A stretch of DNA of 36,204 nt from Methylobacterium tarhaniae (GCF_001043955.1 NZ_LABZ01000146.1:1-36204), one strand, 5' to 3'. Positions 1 through 7,801 are shown, counted from the first letter of the stretch. The notes: generated from the sequence alone by a model not told the origin. Numbers and translations are program-made.

Positions 1-17
1 GGAGAGGGGATCCCGCG
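1..17. repeat. Truncated copy of a dispersed hairpin repeat at the window edge
   Basis: The reverse complement of the first 15 bases (CGGGATCCCCTCTCC) matches, with one inserted base, the left half of the large hairpin at 10842-10899. It is probably half of the same dispersed palindromic repeat, cut by the window edge. No gene is visible in the 67 bases before the first coding region. Confidence 0.35.
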
Positions 18-67
18 CCCTACTCGGCACCGCAGGGGCAGCGTCGGCCCCCACCGGACCGCGCGCC

Positions 68-1510
68 ATGACCGACTCCCCTTATCCCCGCGACCTCGTC
101 GGCTACGGCCGCACCCCGCCGCACGCGCGATGGCCGGACGGCGCCCGCATCGCGGTGCAGTTCGTCATCAACTACGAGGAGGGCGGCGAGAACTGCCTCC
201 TGCACGGCGACCGGGCGTCGGAGGCGTTCCTGTCGGAGATCGTCGGGGCGCAAGCCTGGCCGGGGCAGCGCCACATGAGCATGGAATCGATCTACGAGTA
301 CGGCTCGCGGGTCGGGTTCTGGCGCCTGCACCGGCTGTTCACCGGGCGCCGGATGCCGGTGACGGTGTACGGCGTCGCGACGGCCCTCCAGCGTAACCCC
401 GAGGCGGTCGCCGCCATGCGCGAGGCCGGCTGGGAGATCGCCTGCCACGGCCTCAAGTGGATCGACTACCGCGACTTCTCCTACGAGGAGGAGAAGGCCC
501 ACATGAGCGAGGCGATCCGGATCCACACCGAGGTCACGGGCGAGCGCCCGCTCGGCTGGTATACGGGCCGGACCTCGGAGAACACCCTGCGCCTGGTGAT
601 GGAAGAGGGCGGCTTCCTCTACTCGGCGGATTCCTACGCCGACGACCTGCCCTACTGGGTCGAGGGGCCGCGGGCGCCCCAGCTGGTGGTGCCCTACACC
701 CTGGACGCCAACGACATGCGCTTCGCGACGCCGCAAGGCTTCAATGCCGGCGACCAGTTCTTCGCCTACCTGCGCGACTCGTTCGACGTGCTCTATGCCG
801 AGGGCGCCGAGACGCCCCGGATGCTGTCGATCGGCCTGCATTGCCGCCTCGCCGGCCGGCCGGGCCGGATCGCGGCGCTCGCCCGCTTCCTCGACCACGT
901 CGCCGCCCACGAGGACGTGTGGGTGACCCGGCGCATCGACATCGCCCGGCACTGGGCGAGGACCCATGCCCCCGCGGGCCTGACCCCGAGCCGGATGGGC
1001 CGCGCCCTGTTCGTGGAGACGTTCGGCGACGTGTTCGAGCACTCGCCCTGGGTGGCCGAGGGCGCCGTTGCCGCCGGGCTGTCGGGCATGCAGGACACGG
1101 CCGACGGGCTCCACGCCGCCATGGTGGAGGTGATGCGGGCGGCCGAGCCGGAGCGGCAGCTCGCCCTCATCCGCGCCCATCCCGACCTCGCCGGCCGGGT
1201 GGCGGCGGCCGACCTCGCGCCCGAATCCCGCGCCGAGCAGGCTTCGGCCGGCCTCGACGCCCTCGACGAGGAGGGCCGCGCCCGCTTCCTCGACCTCAAC
1301 GAGCGCTACCGCGCCCGCCACGGCTTCCCCTTCGTGATGGCGGTGCGGGACAAGAGCCCGGACGAGATCCTGACGCAACTCAGCCAGCGCCTGGACAACC
1401 CGCCGGAGGAGGAGCGGGGGCGGGCGCTCGGCGAGATCGAGGCCATCGCGCTCTTGCGGCTGCGGCAGAGATTGCCGTCGCTGCCGGATGTGTTTTCCGC
1501 GACGGCGTGA
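68..1510 (+). CDS. puuE: Bifunctional allantoinase (PuuE type) / OHCU decarboxylase (UraD)
   Basis: A 480-residue fusion of two enzymes of purine (urate) breakdown. Residues about 1-302 are a polysaccharide-deacetylase-fold allantoinase of the metal-independent PuuE type, which opens the allantoin ring to allantoate. Visible marks are VQFVINYEEGGE near the start, SMESIYEYGSRVG, and ACHGLKWIDYRD. Residues about 305-470 are a UraD domain, which decarboxylates 2-oxo-4-hydroxy-4-carboxy-5-ureidoimidazoline to S-allantoin; its family marks are AHPDLAG and the F-x-x-LN-x-x-Y-x-x-RHGFPFV segment. The two halves act on consecutive steps (UraD product is the PuuE substrate), so the fusion makes sense. 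The ATG at 68 is the first start in frame; no strong ribosome site precedes it. No other urate genes lie in the window, so partners may be upstream of it. The gene is convergent with the GST gene, with a hairpin between them. Confidence 0.93.
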   Translation: MTDSPYPRDLVGYGRTPPHARWPDGARIAVQFVINYEEGGENCLLHGDRASEAFLSEIVGAQAWPGQRHMSMESIYEYGSRVGFWRLHRLFTGRRMPVTVYGVATALQRNPEAVAAMREAGWEIACHGLKWIDYRDFSYEEEKAHMSEAIRIHTEVTGERPLGWYTGRTSENTLRLVMEEGGFLYSADSYADDLPYWVEGPRAPQLVVPYTLDANDMRFATPQGFNAGDQFFAYLRDSFDVLYAEGAETPRMLSIGLHCRLAGRPGRIAALARFLDHVAAHEDVWVTRRIDIARHWARTHAPAGLTPSRMGRALFVETFGDVFEHSPWVAEGAVAAGLSGMQDTADGLHAAMVEVMRAAEPERQLALIRAHPDLAGRVAAADLAPESRAEQASAGLDALDEEGRARFLDLNERYRARHGFPFVMAVRDKSPDEILTQLSQRLDNPPEEERGRALGEIEAIALLRLRQRLPSLPDVFSATA

Positions 1511-1543
1511 TGTGACGGTCGAGACCTGACACCCTCCTGGCCC

Positions 1544-1577
1544 CATCCCGGGGCCGCGACAGCGGAGCCCCGGGATG
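1544..1577. repeat. Perfect 11-bp hairpin between convergent genes (REP-like, possible terminator)
   Basis: CATCCCGGGGC (1544-1554) and GCCCCGGGATG (1567-1577) are perfect reverse complements around a 12-base loop. The hairpin sits between the ends of the allantoinase fusion and the convergent GST gene. No T-run follows on either strand. A related sequence lies at 7295-7346, so this looks like a dispersed palindromic repeat that may also stop transcription from both sides. Confidence 0.6.
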
Positions 1578-1613
1578 ACATCGTGAGGTGGAAGCCTCGC
1601 GGCTCGTTGTCCG

Positions 1614-2591
1614 TCAGGCTCCGAACCTCTCCCCCCGCCCATGCGGCGCCTCGTAATCCAGCACCGGCCCCAGCGGCACGATCCCGGTCGGGTTGATGGT
1701 CGGGTGGCTCTCGTAATAGTGCCGCTTGATGTGGGTGAGGTTCACCGTCGGGGCGATGCCGGGGGTCTGGTAGAGATCGCGCAGGTAGGGCGCGAGGTTC
1801 GGATAATCGGCGATCCGTCGCAGGTTGCACTTGAAGTGCCCGACATAGACCGGGTCGAACCGCACCAGCGTGGTGAACAGCCGGATGTCGGCCTCGGTCA
1901 TCCGGGCGCCCATCAGGTAGCGGGAGCGATCGAGCCGGGCATCAAGGGCGTCGAGTTCCTCGAACAACGCCGTCACCGCCTCCTCGTAGGCGTCCTGGCG
2001 CGTCGCGAATCCGGCCTTGTAGACCCCGTTATTCACCCGGTCGTAGACCCGGGCGTTCAGGGCGTCGATCTCAGGCGCCAGGTCCTCCGGATAGAGGTCC
2101 GGACCACGGCCGCCGAACGCGCCGTTGAGCATCCGGATGATCTCGGCCGATTCGTTCGACACGATCGTGCCCCGGGCCTTGTCCCACAGCACCGGCACGG
2201 TGACCCGGCCGGTGTAATGCGGATCGGCCTTGAGGTAGACTTCGTAGAGGCGGGTCGCGCCGTTGAGCGTGTCCGGCCCGGCGCCCGGGCTGTCGCCGAA
2301 CACCCAGCCCTCGCGGCCCATATGCGGGTCGACCACCGAGACCGAGACCGCATCCTCGAGCCCCTTGAGGGCCCGCACGATCAGGGTGCGGTGCGCCCAC
2401 GGGCAGGCGAGCGAGACGTAGAGGTGGTAGCGGCCGGATTCGGCCTGAAAGCCACCCTCCCCGCTCGCGCCGGCCGCGCCGTCGGGCGTGACCCAGTTGC
2501 GGAAGGCCGCGTCCTTGCGCACGAAGCGCCCGCCGGTCTCCTTGGTGTCGTACCATTGGTCGTGCCAGACGCCGTCGACCAGAAGCCCCAT
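1614..2591 (-). CDS. Glutathionyl-hydroquinone reductase-like glutathione S-transferase (YqjG/ECM4 family)
   Basis: A 325-residue cytosolic enzyme of the Xi-class GST family, which uses glutathione to reduce glutathionyl-hydroquinones back to hydroquinones. The family's catalytic cysteine motif CPWA is at residues 63-66, preceded by the typical YHLYVSLA strand and followed by HRTLIVRALKGL. The thioredoxin-like N-terminal domain continues to the SNESAEIIRMLN segment (near residue 145), the usual GST glutathione-binding region. The all-helical C-terminal domain follows, with MTEADIRLFTTLVRFDPVYVGHFKCN, a stretch characteristic of this family. Length agrees with YqjG-type proteins (about 325-330). 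Transcribed alone as far as can be seen; a start at ATG 2591 is preceded on the minus strand by GGAGGGTGCG, a good ribosome site. Confidence 0.93.
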   Translation of the reverse strand: MGLLVDGVWHDQWYDTKETGGRFVRKDAAFRNWVTPDGAAGASGEGGFQAESGRYHLYVSLACPWAHRTLIVRALKGLEDAVSVSVVDPHMGREGWVFGDSPGAGPDTLNGATRLYEVYLKADPHYTGRVTVPVLWDKARGTIVSNESAEIIRMLNGAFGGRGPDLYPEDLAPEIDALNARVYDRVNNGVYKAGFATRQDAYEEAVTALFEELDALDARLDRSRYLMGARMTEADIRLFTTLVRFDPVYVGHFKCNLRRIADYPNLAPYLRDLYQTPGIAPTVNLTHIKRHYYESHPTINPTGIVPLGPVLDYEAPHGRGERFGA

Positions 2592-2653
2592 CGCACCCTC
2601 CTCACCCTCCGCCCGAAGGTGGGGCGGTCAGCCGGCGCCGCAATGGCCGGCGC

Positions 2654-3592
2654 TCAGATCCCGGCGGCATCGTCCCGGACCGGGAGGCGCCGCGCGTCCT
2701 CGGCCTCCACGTCGAACAGGTCGGCCGGCACCCGGGCGAGGAAGCGTTCCGCGACTTCGACCAGCAGCAGGTGCGGGCGCACCCGCTCGATGTAAGCCCA
2801 GTCGAGGCTTGCCGACCAGACGAAGTGCAGCTCGCGGAAGCTCTCGGCGAGCAGGCCGGTCAGGAAGATCGGATGGAAGTGCGAGCAGGAATCGCCGAAC
2901 AGCATCAGCGTCCGGGGATCGGCCGCCGGGCTCTCGTTGCGGAACACCACGTGGGCGCCGACATGGAGGTCGGCCGCCGTGCCCCGCGCCTCGTGGCCGA
3001 GGACCAGCGGGTTGGCGTAGACCCGCACGGCGTCGCGCTGGACCTCGTAGACCCGCATCGTCTCGCGCCAGGGCGGATCGAGCTTGGCGCCGAGGTCGCG
3101 CACGCCGTCATGGTCGTGGAACGGCCGCGACGCGAGGTCGGCCGGCGGCAGGGCGCCGAGCGCCCGCATGATCTCGCCATAGGCGAAGCGGCAGCCCTCC
3201 TGGCTCCAATGGGTGTCGGTGCGAAGGTAGAGCGGCGGCTCCGCGTCCCGCGCCGCCCGCAACGGGCCGACGAGGTCGATCCAGGCCCGGGCGGCGGGCG
3301 AGCGGGCGAGACGGGTGCCGAGGCGGCGGGCCGGCGAGAGCGCGGGATCCAGTTCCAGCCCGTCGAGGCGGTCGTCGTAGATGCTCAGCTTCTCCGGCAC
3401 CACGACGTGGAAGGCGCGCACGCCCAGGGCGGCGGCCTTCGCCGTGCGGGCCTCGATCAGCCGCCGCCAGCGCCACAGCCGCCAGGCCACGGGCAGGCTC
3501 GCCCGGTATTGCTGCCGCACCCGGTTGGTGCCGCCGGTCAGGAAGAGCCATCCGTCCCGGCCGAGATGGACCATGTCGGTGCTGTCGCGCAT
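2654..3592 (-). CDS. SGNH-hydrolase-like protein related to AlgX/AlgJ O-acetylation proteins
   Basis: A 312-residue protein with the signature of the AlgX/AlgJ branch of SGNH hydrolases, proteins that O-acetylate exopolysaccharides such as alginate. It starts with GRDGWLFLTGGTN, like AlgX-type proteins (GxDGWLF). A DTHW motif at residues 126-129 would supply the catalytic Asp and His, and LFGDS at 231-235 the nucleophile Ser235. A longer reading frame continues upstream, but that part overlaps the opposite-strand 2H phosphoesterase and looks like shadow sequence, so ATG 3592 was chosen (ATG 3574 is an alternative). With this start there is no signal peptide or membrane segment, unusual because AlgX and AlgJ act in the periplasm. 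No acetyl-donor MBOAT gene is nearby. Activity is inferred; acetyltransferase or esterase are both possible. Confidence 0.72.
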   Translation of the reverse strand: MRDSTDMVHLGRDGWLFLTGGTNRVRQQYRASLPVAWRLWRWRRLIEARTAKAAALGVRAFHVVVPEKLSIYDDRLDGLELDPALSPARRLGTRLARSPAARAWIDLVGPLRAARDAEPPLYLRTDTHWSQEGCRFAYGEIMRALGALPPADLASRPFHDHDGVRDLGAKLDPPWRETMRVYEVQRDAVRVYANPLVLGHEARGTAADLHVGAHVVFRNESPAADPRTLMLFGDSCSHFHPIFLTGLLAESFRELHFVWSASLDWAYIERVRPHLLLVEVAERFLARVPADLFDVEAEDARRLPVRDDAAGI

Positions 3593-3677
3593 CCGCGCCG
3601 TGTAGCGGGAAGGGCGCGCAGTGAACAGCACTGCCGGCCCTGGCCATTCCGGCCACCTGCGCCATTTCGCCGACAGG

Positions 3678-4190
3678 ATGTCGCAAAGCCCCCTGATCCT
3701 CACCCTGGACCTCGACGAGGCCGCCTTCGCGGAGTTCGACGGCCAGCGCCGCCGCTTCTTCCCGCCGGCCCTCAACAAGATCCCGGCCCACGTCACGCTC
3801 TTCCACCACCTGCCGGGCGAGGAGGAGCGCGGCATCGTCGAGACGCTCGCCGCGCAGGCGCGGGCGGAAGGGCCGATCCCCGTCAAGGTCGCGGGCCTGC
3901 GCTTCATCGGCCGCGGCGTCGCCTACGCCCTCGAATCCCCCCGCCTGTCGGCCTTGCGCGGGCGGCTCGCCGCCGCGTTCGCGCCCTGGCTGACGCCGCA
4001 GGACCGGCAGGGCTACCGGCCCCACGTCACGGTGCAGAACAAGGTTGCTCCCGAGGAAGCGCGGGCGCTGCACCGCGAGCTGGAGGCCGCCTTCGTGCCG
4101 CGGGAGGTCACCGGCTCCGGCCTGCTTCTGTGGCGCTATCTCGGTGGGCCGTGGGAGGCCCGCGGCCGATTTCCGTTCGGGGACGCCTGA
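3678..4190 (+). CDS. 2H phosphoesterase / 2'-5' RNA ligase family protein
   Basis: A 170-residue protein with the two HxT motifs that define the 2H phosphoesterase superfamily: HVT at residues 38-40 (in KIPAHVTLFHH) and HVT at 116-118 (in YRPHVTVQNK). Members hydrolyse or make 2'-5' or 2',3'-cyclic phosphodiester bonds in RNA or small nucleotides; the natural substrate here cannot be read from the sequence. A frame opens at 3621, but ATG 3678 is preferred because ACAGG precedes it and homologous folds start with a beta strand such as SPLILTLDL. The gene's stop overlaps the start of the PAP2 phosphatase (TGATG at 4188-4192), so the two are almost certainly co-transcribed and translationally coupled. 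Divergent from the AlgX-like gene, only 85 bases apart. Confidence 0.85.
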   Translation: MSQSPLILTLDLDEAAFAEFDGQRRRFFPPALNKIPAHVTLFHHLPGEEERGIVETLAAQARAEGPIPVKVAGLRFIGRGVAYALESPRLSALRGRLAAAFAPWLTPQDRQGYRPHVTVQNKVAPEEARALHRELEAAFVPREVTGSGLLLWRYLGGPWEARGRFPFGDA

Positions 4191-4930
4191 TGGTCCAGAT
4201 TCCGTTTCGCCACCACGCCACGGCGGTGTGGCTGCGCCTGCGCCTCAACGAGATCGGGCCGCTGGCCTCGCTGCTCGCCGTCAGCCTGTTCGGATTCGTG
4301 TTCTTCAGGCTCGCCGACGAGATCCGCGAGGGCGGGTCGTTCGGCTTCGACGATCGCCTCCTGCTGGCGCTCCGGGTGCCGGGCGACCTCGCCCAGCCGA
4401 TCGGCCCGTCCTGGCTGCCGGAGACGATGCGGGACATCACCGCCTTCGGCAGCGTGTTCGGCATCGTCTACGTCACGGCCTGCGTGGTCCTGTACCTGGC
4501 GATCACCGCGCGGCGGCGCGCCGCCCTGTTCGTCGTGGCGGCGATCGGCGGCGGCGAATTGCTGTCGACCGGCCTCAAGCTGTTCTTCCACCGCCCACGG
4601 CCGGACCTCGTGCCGCACGGCATGGAGACCTTCACGGCGAGCTTCCCGAGCGGCCACGCCATGCTGTCGGCGATCGCCTACCTGACGCTGGCGATCCTGC
4701 TCGCCCGCGTCGAGCGCTCGCGCAAGGTCAAGGCCTTCGTGATGGGGCTCGGGGTCGTCACCACGCTCCTCGTCGGCATCAGCCGGGTCTATCTCGGGGT
4801 CCACTGGCCGAGCGACGTGCTCGCCGGCTGGTGCATCGGCGCCGCCTGGGCGTCCCTGTGCTGGTTCGTCGCGCTGCAATTGCAGCGGCAGGACGTGGTG
4901 GAGGCGCCGGACCCGCCCCCGCCGGCTTGA
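4190..4930 (+). CDS. PAP2-superfamily membrane phosphatase
   Basis: A 246-residue integral membrane phosphatase. All three motifs of the phosphatidic-acid-phosphatase 2 family are present: K130-x6-R137P138 (in KLFFHRPRP), PSGH at 153-156, and SR(198-199)-x5-H205 within SRVYLGVHWPSD. Several hydrophobic segments lie around them (about 25-42, 90-106, 112-126, 156-172, 184-197, 209-232). Family members dephosphorylate lipid phosphates or undecaprenyl pyrophosphate on the outer face of the inner membrane; which lipid is used here is not decidable. Its ATG overlaps the stop of the 2H phosphoesterase, giving a two-gene unit. The proline-rich tail (DPPPPA) is not conserved in the family as far as known. 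Confidence 0.9.
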   Translation: MVQIPFRHHATAVWLRLRLNEIGPLASLLAVSLFGFVFFRLADEIREGGSFGFDDRLLLALRVPGDLAQPIGPSWLPETMRDITAFGSVFGIVYVTACVVLYLAITARRRAALFVVAAIGGGELLSTGLKLFFHRPRPDLVPHGMETFTASFPSGHAMLSAIAYLTLAILLARVERSRKVKAFVMGLGVVTTLLVGISRVYLGVHWPSDVLAGWCIGAAWASLCWFVALQLQRQDVVEAPDPPPPA

Positions 4931-4996
4931 GGCGACCCGCTTGCGCGCTGCCCCGCCCTCCCCTAGCCAAGCAGGAGAGACGATCGGGAGAACGCC

Positions 4997-5770
4997 GTGG
5001 CTTACGAAAACATCCGGGTCGAGACGCGCGGGCGGGTGGCTCTCGTCACCCTGCACCGTCCGGCGGCGCTGAACGCCCTGTGCAACGCGCTGATCGCCGA
5101 GCTGAACCACGCCCTCGACGGCTTCGAGCGCGACGACGGCATCGGCTGCATCGTCATCACCGGCTCGGAGAAGGCCTTCGCGGCCGGCGCCGACATCCGC
5201 GAGATGCAGGACCGCACCCATCCCGAATTCTACATGGCCGACCCGTTCGGCGAGTGGGACAAGGTCGGCCGGCGCCGCAAGCCGATCATCGCCGCGGTGG
5301 CCGGCTACGCGCTGGGCGGCGGCTGCGAGCTGGCGCTGATGTGCGACTTCATCCTGGCCGCCGACACCGCGAAGTTCGGCCAGCCCGAGATCAAGCTCGG
5401 CGTGATTCCCGGCGCCGGCGGCACCCAGCGCCTGACCCGCGCGGTCGGCAAGGCTAAGGCGATGGAGCTCTGCCTCACCGGCCGGATGATGGATGCGGCG
5501 GAGGCCGAGCGCTCCGGCCTCGTCGCCCGCATCGTGCCGGCGGCCGAGCTTCTCGACGAGGCGATGAAGGCGGCCGAGACCATCGCGTCGATGTCGCTCC
5601 CCGCCGTGATGGTGGCCAAGGAGAGCATCGACCGCGCCTTCGAGACCACCCTGACCGAGGGCATCCGCTACGAGCGCCGGGTCTTCTACGGGCTCTTCGC
5701 CACCCACGACCAGAAGGAAGGCATGACGGCCTTCGTCGAGAAGCGTAAGCCCAACTTCGAGAACCGCTGA
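4997..5770 (+). CDS. Enoyl-CoA hydratase (crotonase family)
   Basis: A 257-residue crotonase-fold enzyme that adds water to trans-2-enoyl-CoA, as in beta-oxidation. The oxyanion-hole segments FAAGADIREM (61-70) and ALGGGCELA (105-113) are intact. The two catalytic glutamates of true hydratases are present as Glu111 and Glu131 (QPEIKLGVIPGAGG), which favours a working hydratase over an isomerase-only homologue. The start is GTG at 4997, with GGGAG six bases upstream. First gene of a tight operon: its stop is one base before the start of the threonine/serine dehydratase. Length and C-terminal KEGMTAFVEKRKPNF are typical of short-chain enoyl-CoA hydratases. Confidence 0.94.
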   Translation: MAYENIRVETRGRVALVTLHRPAALNALCNALIAELNHALDGFERDDGIGCIVITGSEKAFAAGADIREMQDRTHPEFYMADPFGEWDKVGRRRKPIIAAVAGYALGGGCELALMCDFILAADTAKFGQPEIKLGVIPGAGGTQRLTRAVGKAKAMELCLTGRMMDAAEAERSGLVARIVPAAELLDEAMKAAETIASMSLPAVMVAKESIDRAFETTLTEGIRYERRVFYGLFATHDQKEGMTAFVEKRKPNFENR

Positions 5771-5771
5771 C

Positions 5772-6728
5772 ATGAGCGTCTCTTTCGCCGATGTCGAGGC
5801 CGCGGCCGGCCGGATCGCCGGCATCGCCCACCGCACCCCGGTGCTCACCTCCCGCACCGCCGATGCGCGGACGGGGGCCACGTTGTTCTTCAAGGCCGAG
5901 CCGCTGCAGCGGGCCGGCGCCTTCAAGTTCCGCGGCGCCTGCAACGCCATCGCGGCGCTCTCGCCCGAGCAGAGGACGCGCGGGGTGCTCGCCTTCTCGT
6001 CCGGCAACCACGCCCAGGCCATCGCCTATGCGGGCGCGCTCCAGGGCGTGCCGACCGTGATCGTGATGCCGCACGACGCCCCCGCCATCAAGGTCGCGGC
6101 GACCCGCGGCTACGGCGCCGAGATCGTTCCTTACGATCGCTACAAGGAGGACCGCGAGGCGGTGAGCCGGCGGATCGCCGAGGAGCGGGGCCTCTCGGTG
6201 ATCCCGCCTTACGACCACCCGGACGTGATCGCCGGCCAGGGCACCGCCGTGAAGGAGCTGATCGAGGAGGTCGGCCCCCTCGACGTCCTGCTCGTCTGCC
6301 TCGGCGGCGGCGGGCTGCTCGCCGGCTCGTGCCTCGCGGCGCGGGCCCTGTCGCCGGAGGTCGAGATCTGGGGCGTGGAGCCCGAGGCCGGCAATGACGG
6401 CCAGCAATCGCTCGCCAAGGGCGAGGTGGTCCGGATTCCGGTCCCGGTCTCGATCGCCGACGGGGCGCTGACGACGCATCTGGGACAGCACACCTTCCCG
6501 ATCATCCAGCGCGAGGCCGCCGGCATCGTCACCGCCACGGATGCGCAGCTCGTCTCCGCCATGCGGTTCTTCGTCGAGCGGATGAAGCTCGTGGTCGAGC
6601 CGACCGGGTGCCTCGCCGCGGCCGCGGCCTTCGAGGGCGCGGTGCCGGTGAAGGGCAAACGCGTCGGCGTGATCCTGTCGGGCGGCAACGTCGATCCGGC
6701 GGCGCTCGCACGGCACCTCGCCGCATGA
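5772..6728 (+). CDS. PLP-dependent threonine/serine dehydratase (no ACT domain)
   Basis: A 318-residue fold-type II PLP enzyme. Lys52 in GAFKFRGACNA should hold the cofactor as a Schiff base, SSGNHAQA (76-83) binds the substrate carboxylate and PLP ring, and LGGGGLLAG binds the PLP phosphate. A C-terminal ILSGGNVD supplies the usual serine contact to the PLP nitrogen. The protein ends without an ACT regulatory domain, so it resembles catabolic threonine dehydratase, serine racemase or 3-hydroxyaspartate dehydratase rather than the isoleucine-regulated biosynthetic IlvA. The exact substrate cannot be told apart by eye. It lies one base after the enoyl-CoA hydratase and overlaps the next gene by four bases (ATGA). 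Confidence 0.9.
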   Translation: MSVSFADVEAAAGRIAGIAHRTPVLTSRTADARTGATLFFKAEPLQRAGAFKFRGACNAIAALSPEQRTRGVLAFSSGNHAQAIAYAGALQGVPTVIVMPHDAPAIKVAATRGYGAEIVPYDRYKEDREAVSRRIAEERGLSVIPPYDHPDVIAGQGTAVKELIEEVGPLDVLLVCLGGGGLLAGSCLAARALSPEVEIWGVEPEAGNDGQQSLAKGEVVRIPVPVSIADGALTTHLGQHTFPIIQREAAGIVTATDAQLVSAMRFFVERMKLVVEPTGCLAAAAAFEGAVPVKGKRVGVILSGGNVDPAALARHLAA

Positions 6729-7252
6729 GCGTCGCGGCGACCCCCGAGGCGCTGTTCGCCTTCCTCGACGATCTCGGCGTGGCCCATGCCACCGTCGAGC
6801 ACGTCCCCGTCCACACGGTGGCGGAATCCCGCGACCTCAAGGCGGCGATGCCGGGCGGGCATTCGAAGAACCTCTTCCTCAAGGACAAGCGCGGCCGCCT
6901 GTTCCTGGTCGTCGCGGAGGCCGAGGCACGGATCGACCTCAAGCGCCTGCACGGGCCGCTCGGTGCCACGGGCCGCCTCTCCTTCGGCTCGGCCGAGCTG
7001 CTCTACGAGCGGCTCGGCGTGCGCCCCGGCGCGGTGACGCCATTCGGCCTCATCAACGACCGCGAGGGCACGGTCGAGGTGATCCTCGATGCCGGGCTGA
7101 TGGCGCACGACCCCGTCAACTTCCACCCGCTCCACAACGGTGCCACCACCGCGGTGGCCCCGGGCGACCTGATCCGCTTCCTGGAGGCGACGGGCCACAA
7201 GCCGCGGGTGATGGCGCTGCCGGAGCCCGTGGGGGAGGACGAGGCGGGTTAA
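6725..7252 (+). CDS. YbaK/ProX-family aminoacyl-tRNA deacylase
   Basis: A 175-residue protein of the YbaK/ProX (PrdX) family. These enzymes act in trans to hydrolyse mischarged tRNA, mostly Ala-tRNA(Pro), as stand-alone relatives of the prolyl-tRNA synthetase editing domain. Visible family marks are HTVAESRDLKAAMPGGHSKNLFLKD near residues 28-55, and PFGLINDREGTVEVILD, where the catalytic Gly/Asn loop region lies. It is the third gene of the operon with enoyl-CoA hydratase and the dehydratase; its ATG overlaps the preceding stop (ATGA at 6725-6728). The start was set by this overlap rather than by a longer upstream extension. The join with a dehydratase may be chance co-expression. Confidence 0.9.
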   Translation: MSVAATPEALFAFLDDLGVAHATVEHVPVHTVAESRDLKAAMPGGHSKNLFLKDKRGRLFLVVAEAEARIDLKRLHGPLGATGRLSFGSAELLYERLGVRPGAVTPFGLINDREGTVEVILDAGLMAHDPVNFHPLHNGATTAVAPGDLIRFLEATGHKPRVMALPEPVGEDEAG

Positions 7253-7294
7253 GGGGCGATCGGGCGCTTGCTCGGGGGCGGCGCCTTCGACACT

Positions 7295-7346
7295 CACCCG
7301 GTCGTTCCGGGGCCGCGCAGCGGCGCCCGGAGTGACGCGGCGGGTG
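7295..7346. repeat. REP-like hairpin between convergent genes
   Basis: CACCCG (7295-7300) pairs with CGGGTG (7341-7346), and inside it GTC-x-x-TCCGGGGC pairs imperfectly with GCGCCCGGAGTGAC. The core CCGGGGCCGCGCAGCGG is nearly identical to that of the hairpin at 1544-1577. As there, it lies between the ends of two convergent genes (ProX-like and HxlR). Likely a dispersed palindromic repeat, possibly a bidirectional terminator. Confidence 0.45.
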
Positions 7347-7376
7347 GCCAAGACGAGCGGTGCGCGAGCCCGCGCC

Positions 7377-7748
7377 TCACGCCGCCCCCGTCTCTCCCCG
7401 CCGCGCCGCCACGATGGCCGCCTGGTTCGCCTCGGCCCACCGGATCAGCTCCCGCATCGGCTCCAGGAACGAGCGTCCCAGCGTCGTCAGGTGGTACTCC
7501 ACCCGCGGCGGCACCTCGGCATGGACCTCCCGCGCCACGAAGCCGTCCTGCTCCAGCCGGCGCAGGGTTTTCGAGAGCATCTGCTTCGAGATGTCGCCGA
7601 TCTCGCGCTCGAGCTGGCTGAACCGCCTCGTCCCCGGGGCCAGCGTCGCCAGAACCAGAAGGCTCCACTGATCACCGATCCGGTCCAGCACATCGCGGAT
7701 CGGGCAAGATTGCCCGGGAATTTCCGCCGTCCTCAACTCGTCGAGCAC
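7377..7748 (-). CDS. HxlR-family winged-helix transcriptional regulator
   Basis: A 123-residue DNA-binding protein made of one HxlR-type winged helix. Family marks: CPIRDVLDRIGDQWSLLVL (15-33), the recognition region RFSQLEREIGDISKQMLSKTLRRLEQDGFV, and the wing RVEYHLTTLG. Cys15 sits at the conserved N-terminal position used for thiol-based sensing of quinones or electrophiles in relatives such as YodB and HypR; whether it senses here is inference. The start is GTG 7748, with GGGAGAG upstream on the minus strand. It is divergent from the NAD(P)-binding reductase at 7884, with a 135-base shared control region carrying a palindrome, the classic layout for a local regulator of its neighbour. Confidence 0.92.
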   Translation of the reverse strand: MLDELRTAEIPGQSCPIRDVLDRIGDQWSLLVLATLAPGTRRFSQLEREIGDISKQMLSKTLRRLEQDGFVAREVHAEVPPRVEYHLTTLGRSFLEPMRELIRWAEANQAAIVAARRGETGAA

Positions 7749-7801
7749 AAGTCTCTCCCGGTGGTCACCGCGCGCTGACCTGGTCGCTCTCCGGTGACGT
7801 C

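Noticed and set aside
136..1642. Long frame opposite the allantoinase fusion
   Set aside because: No domain and biased composition; the plus-strand fusion explains the sequence.
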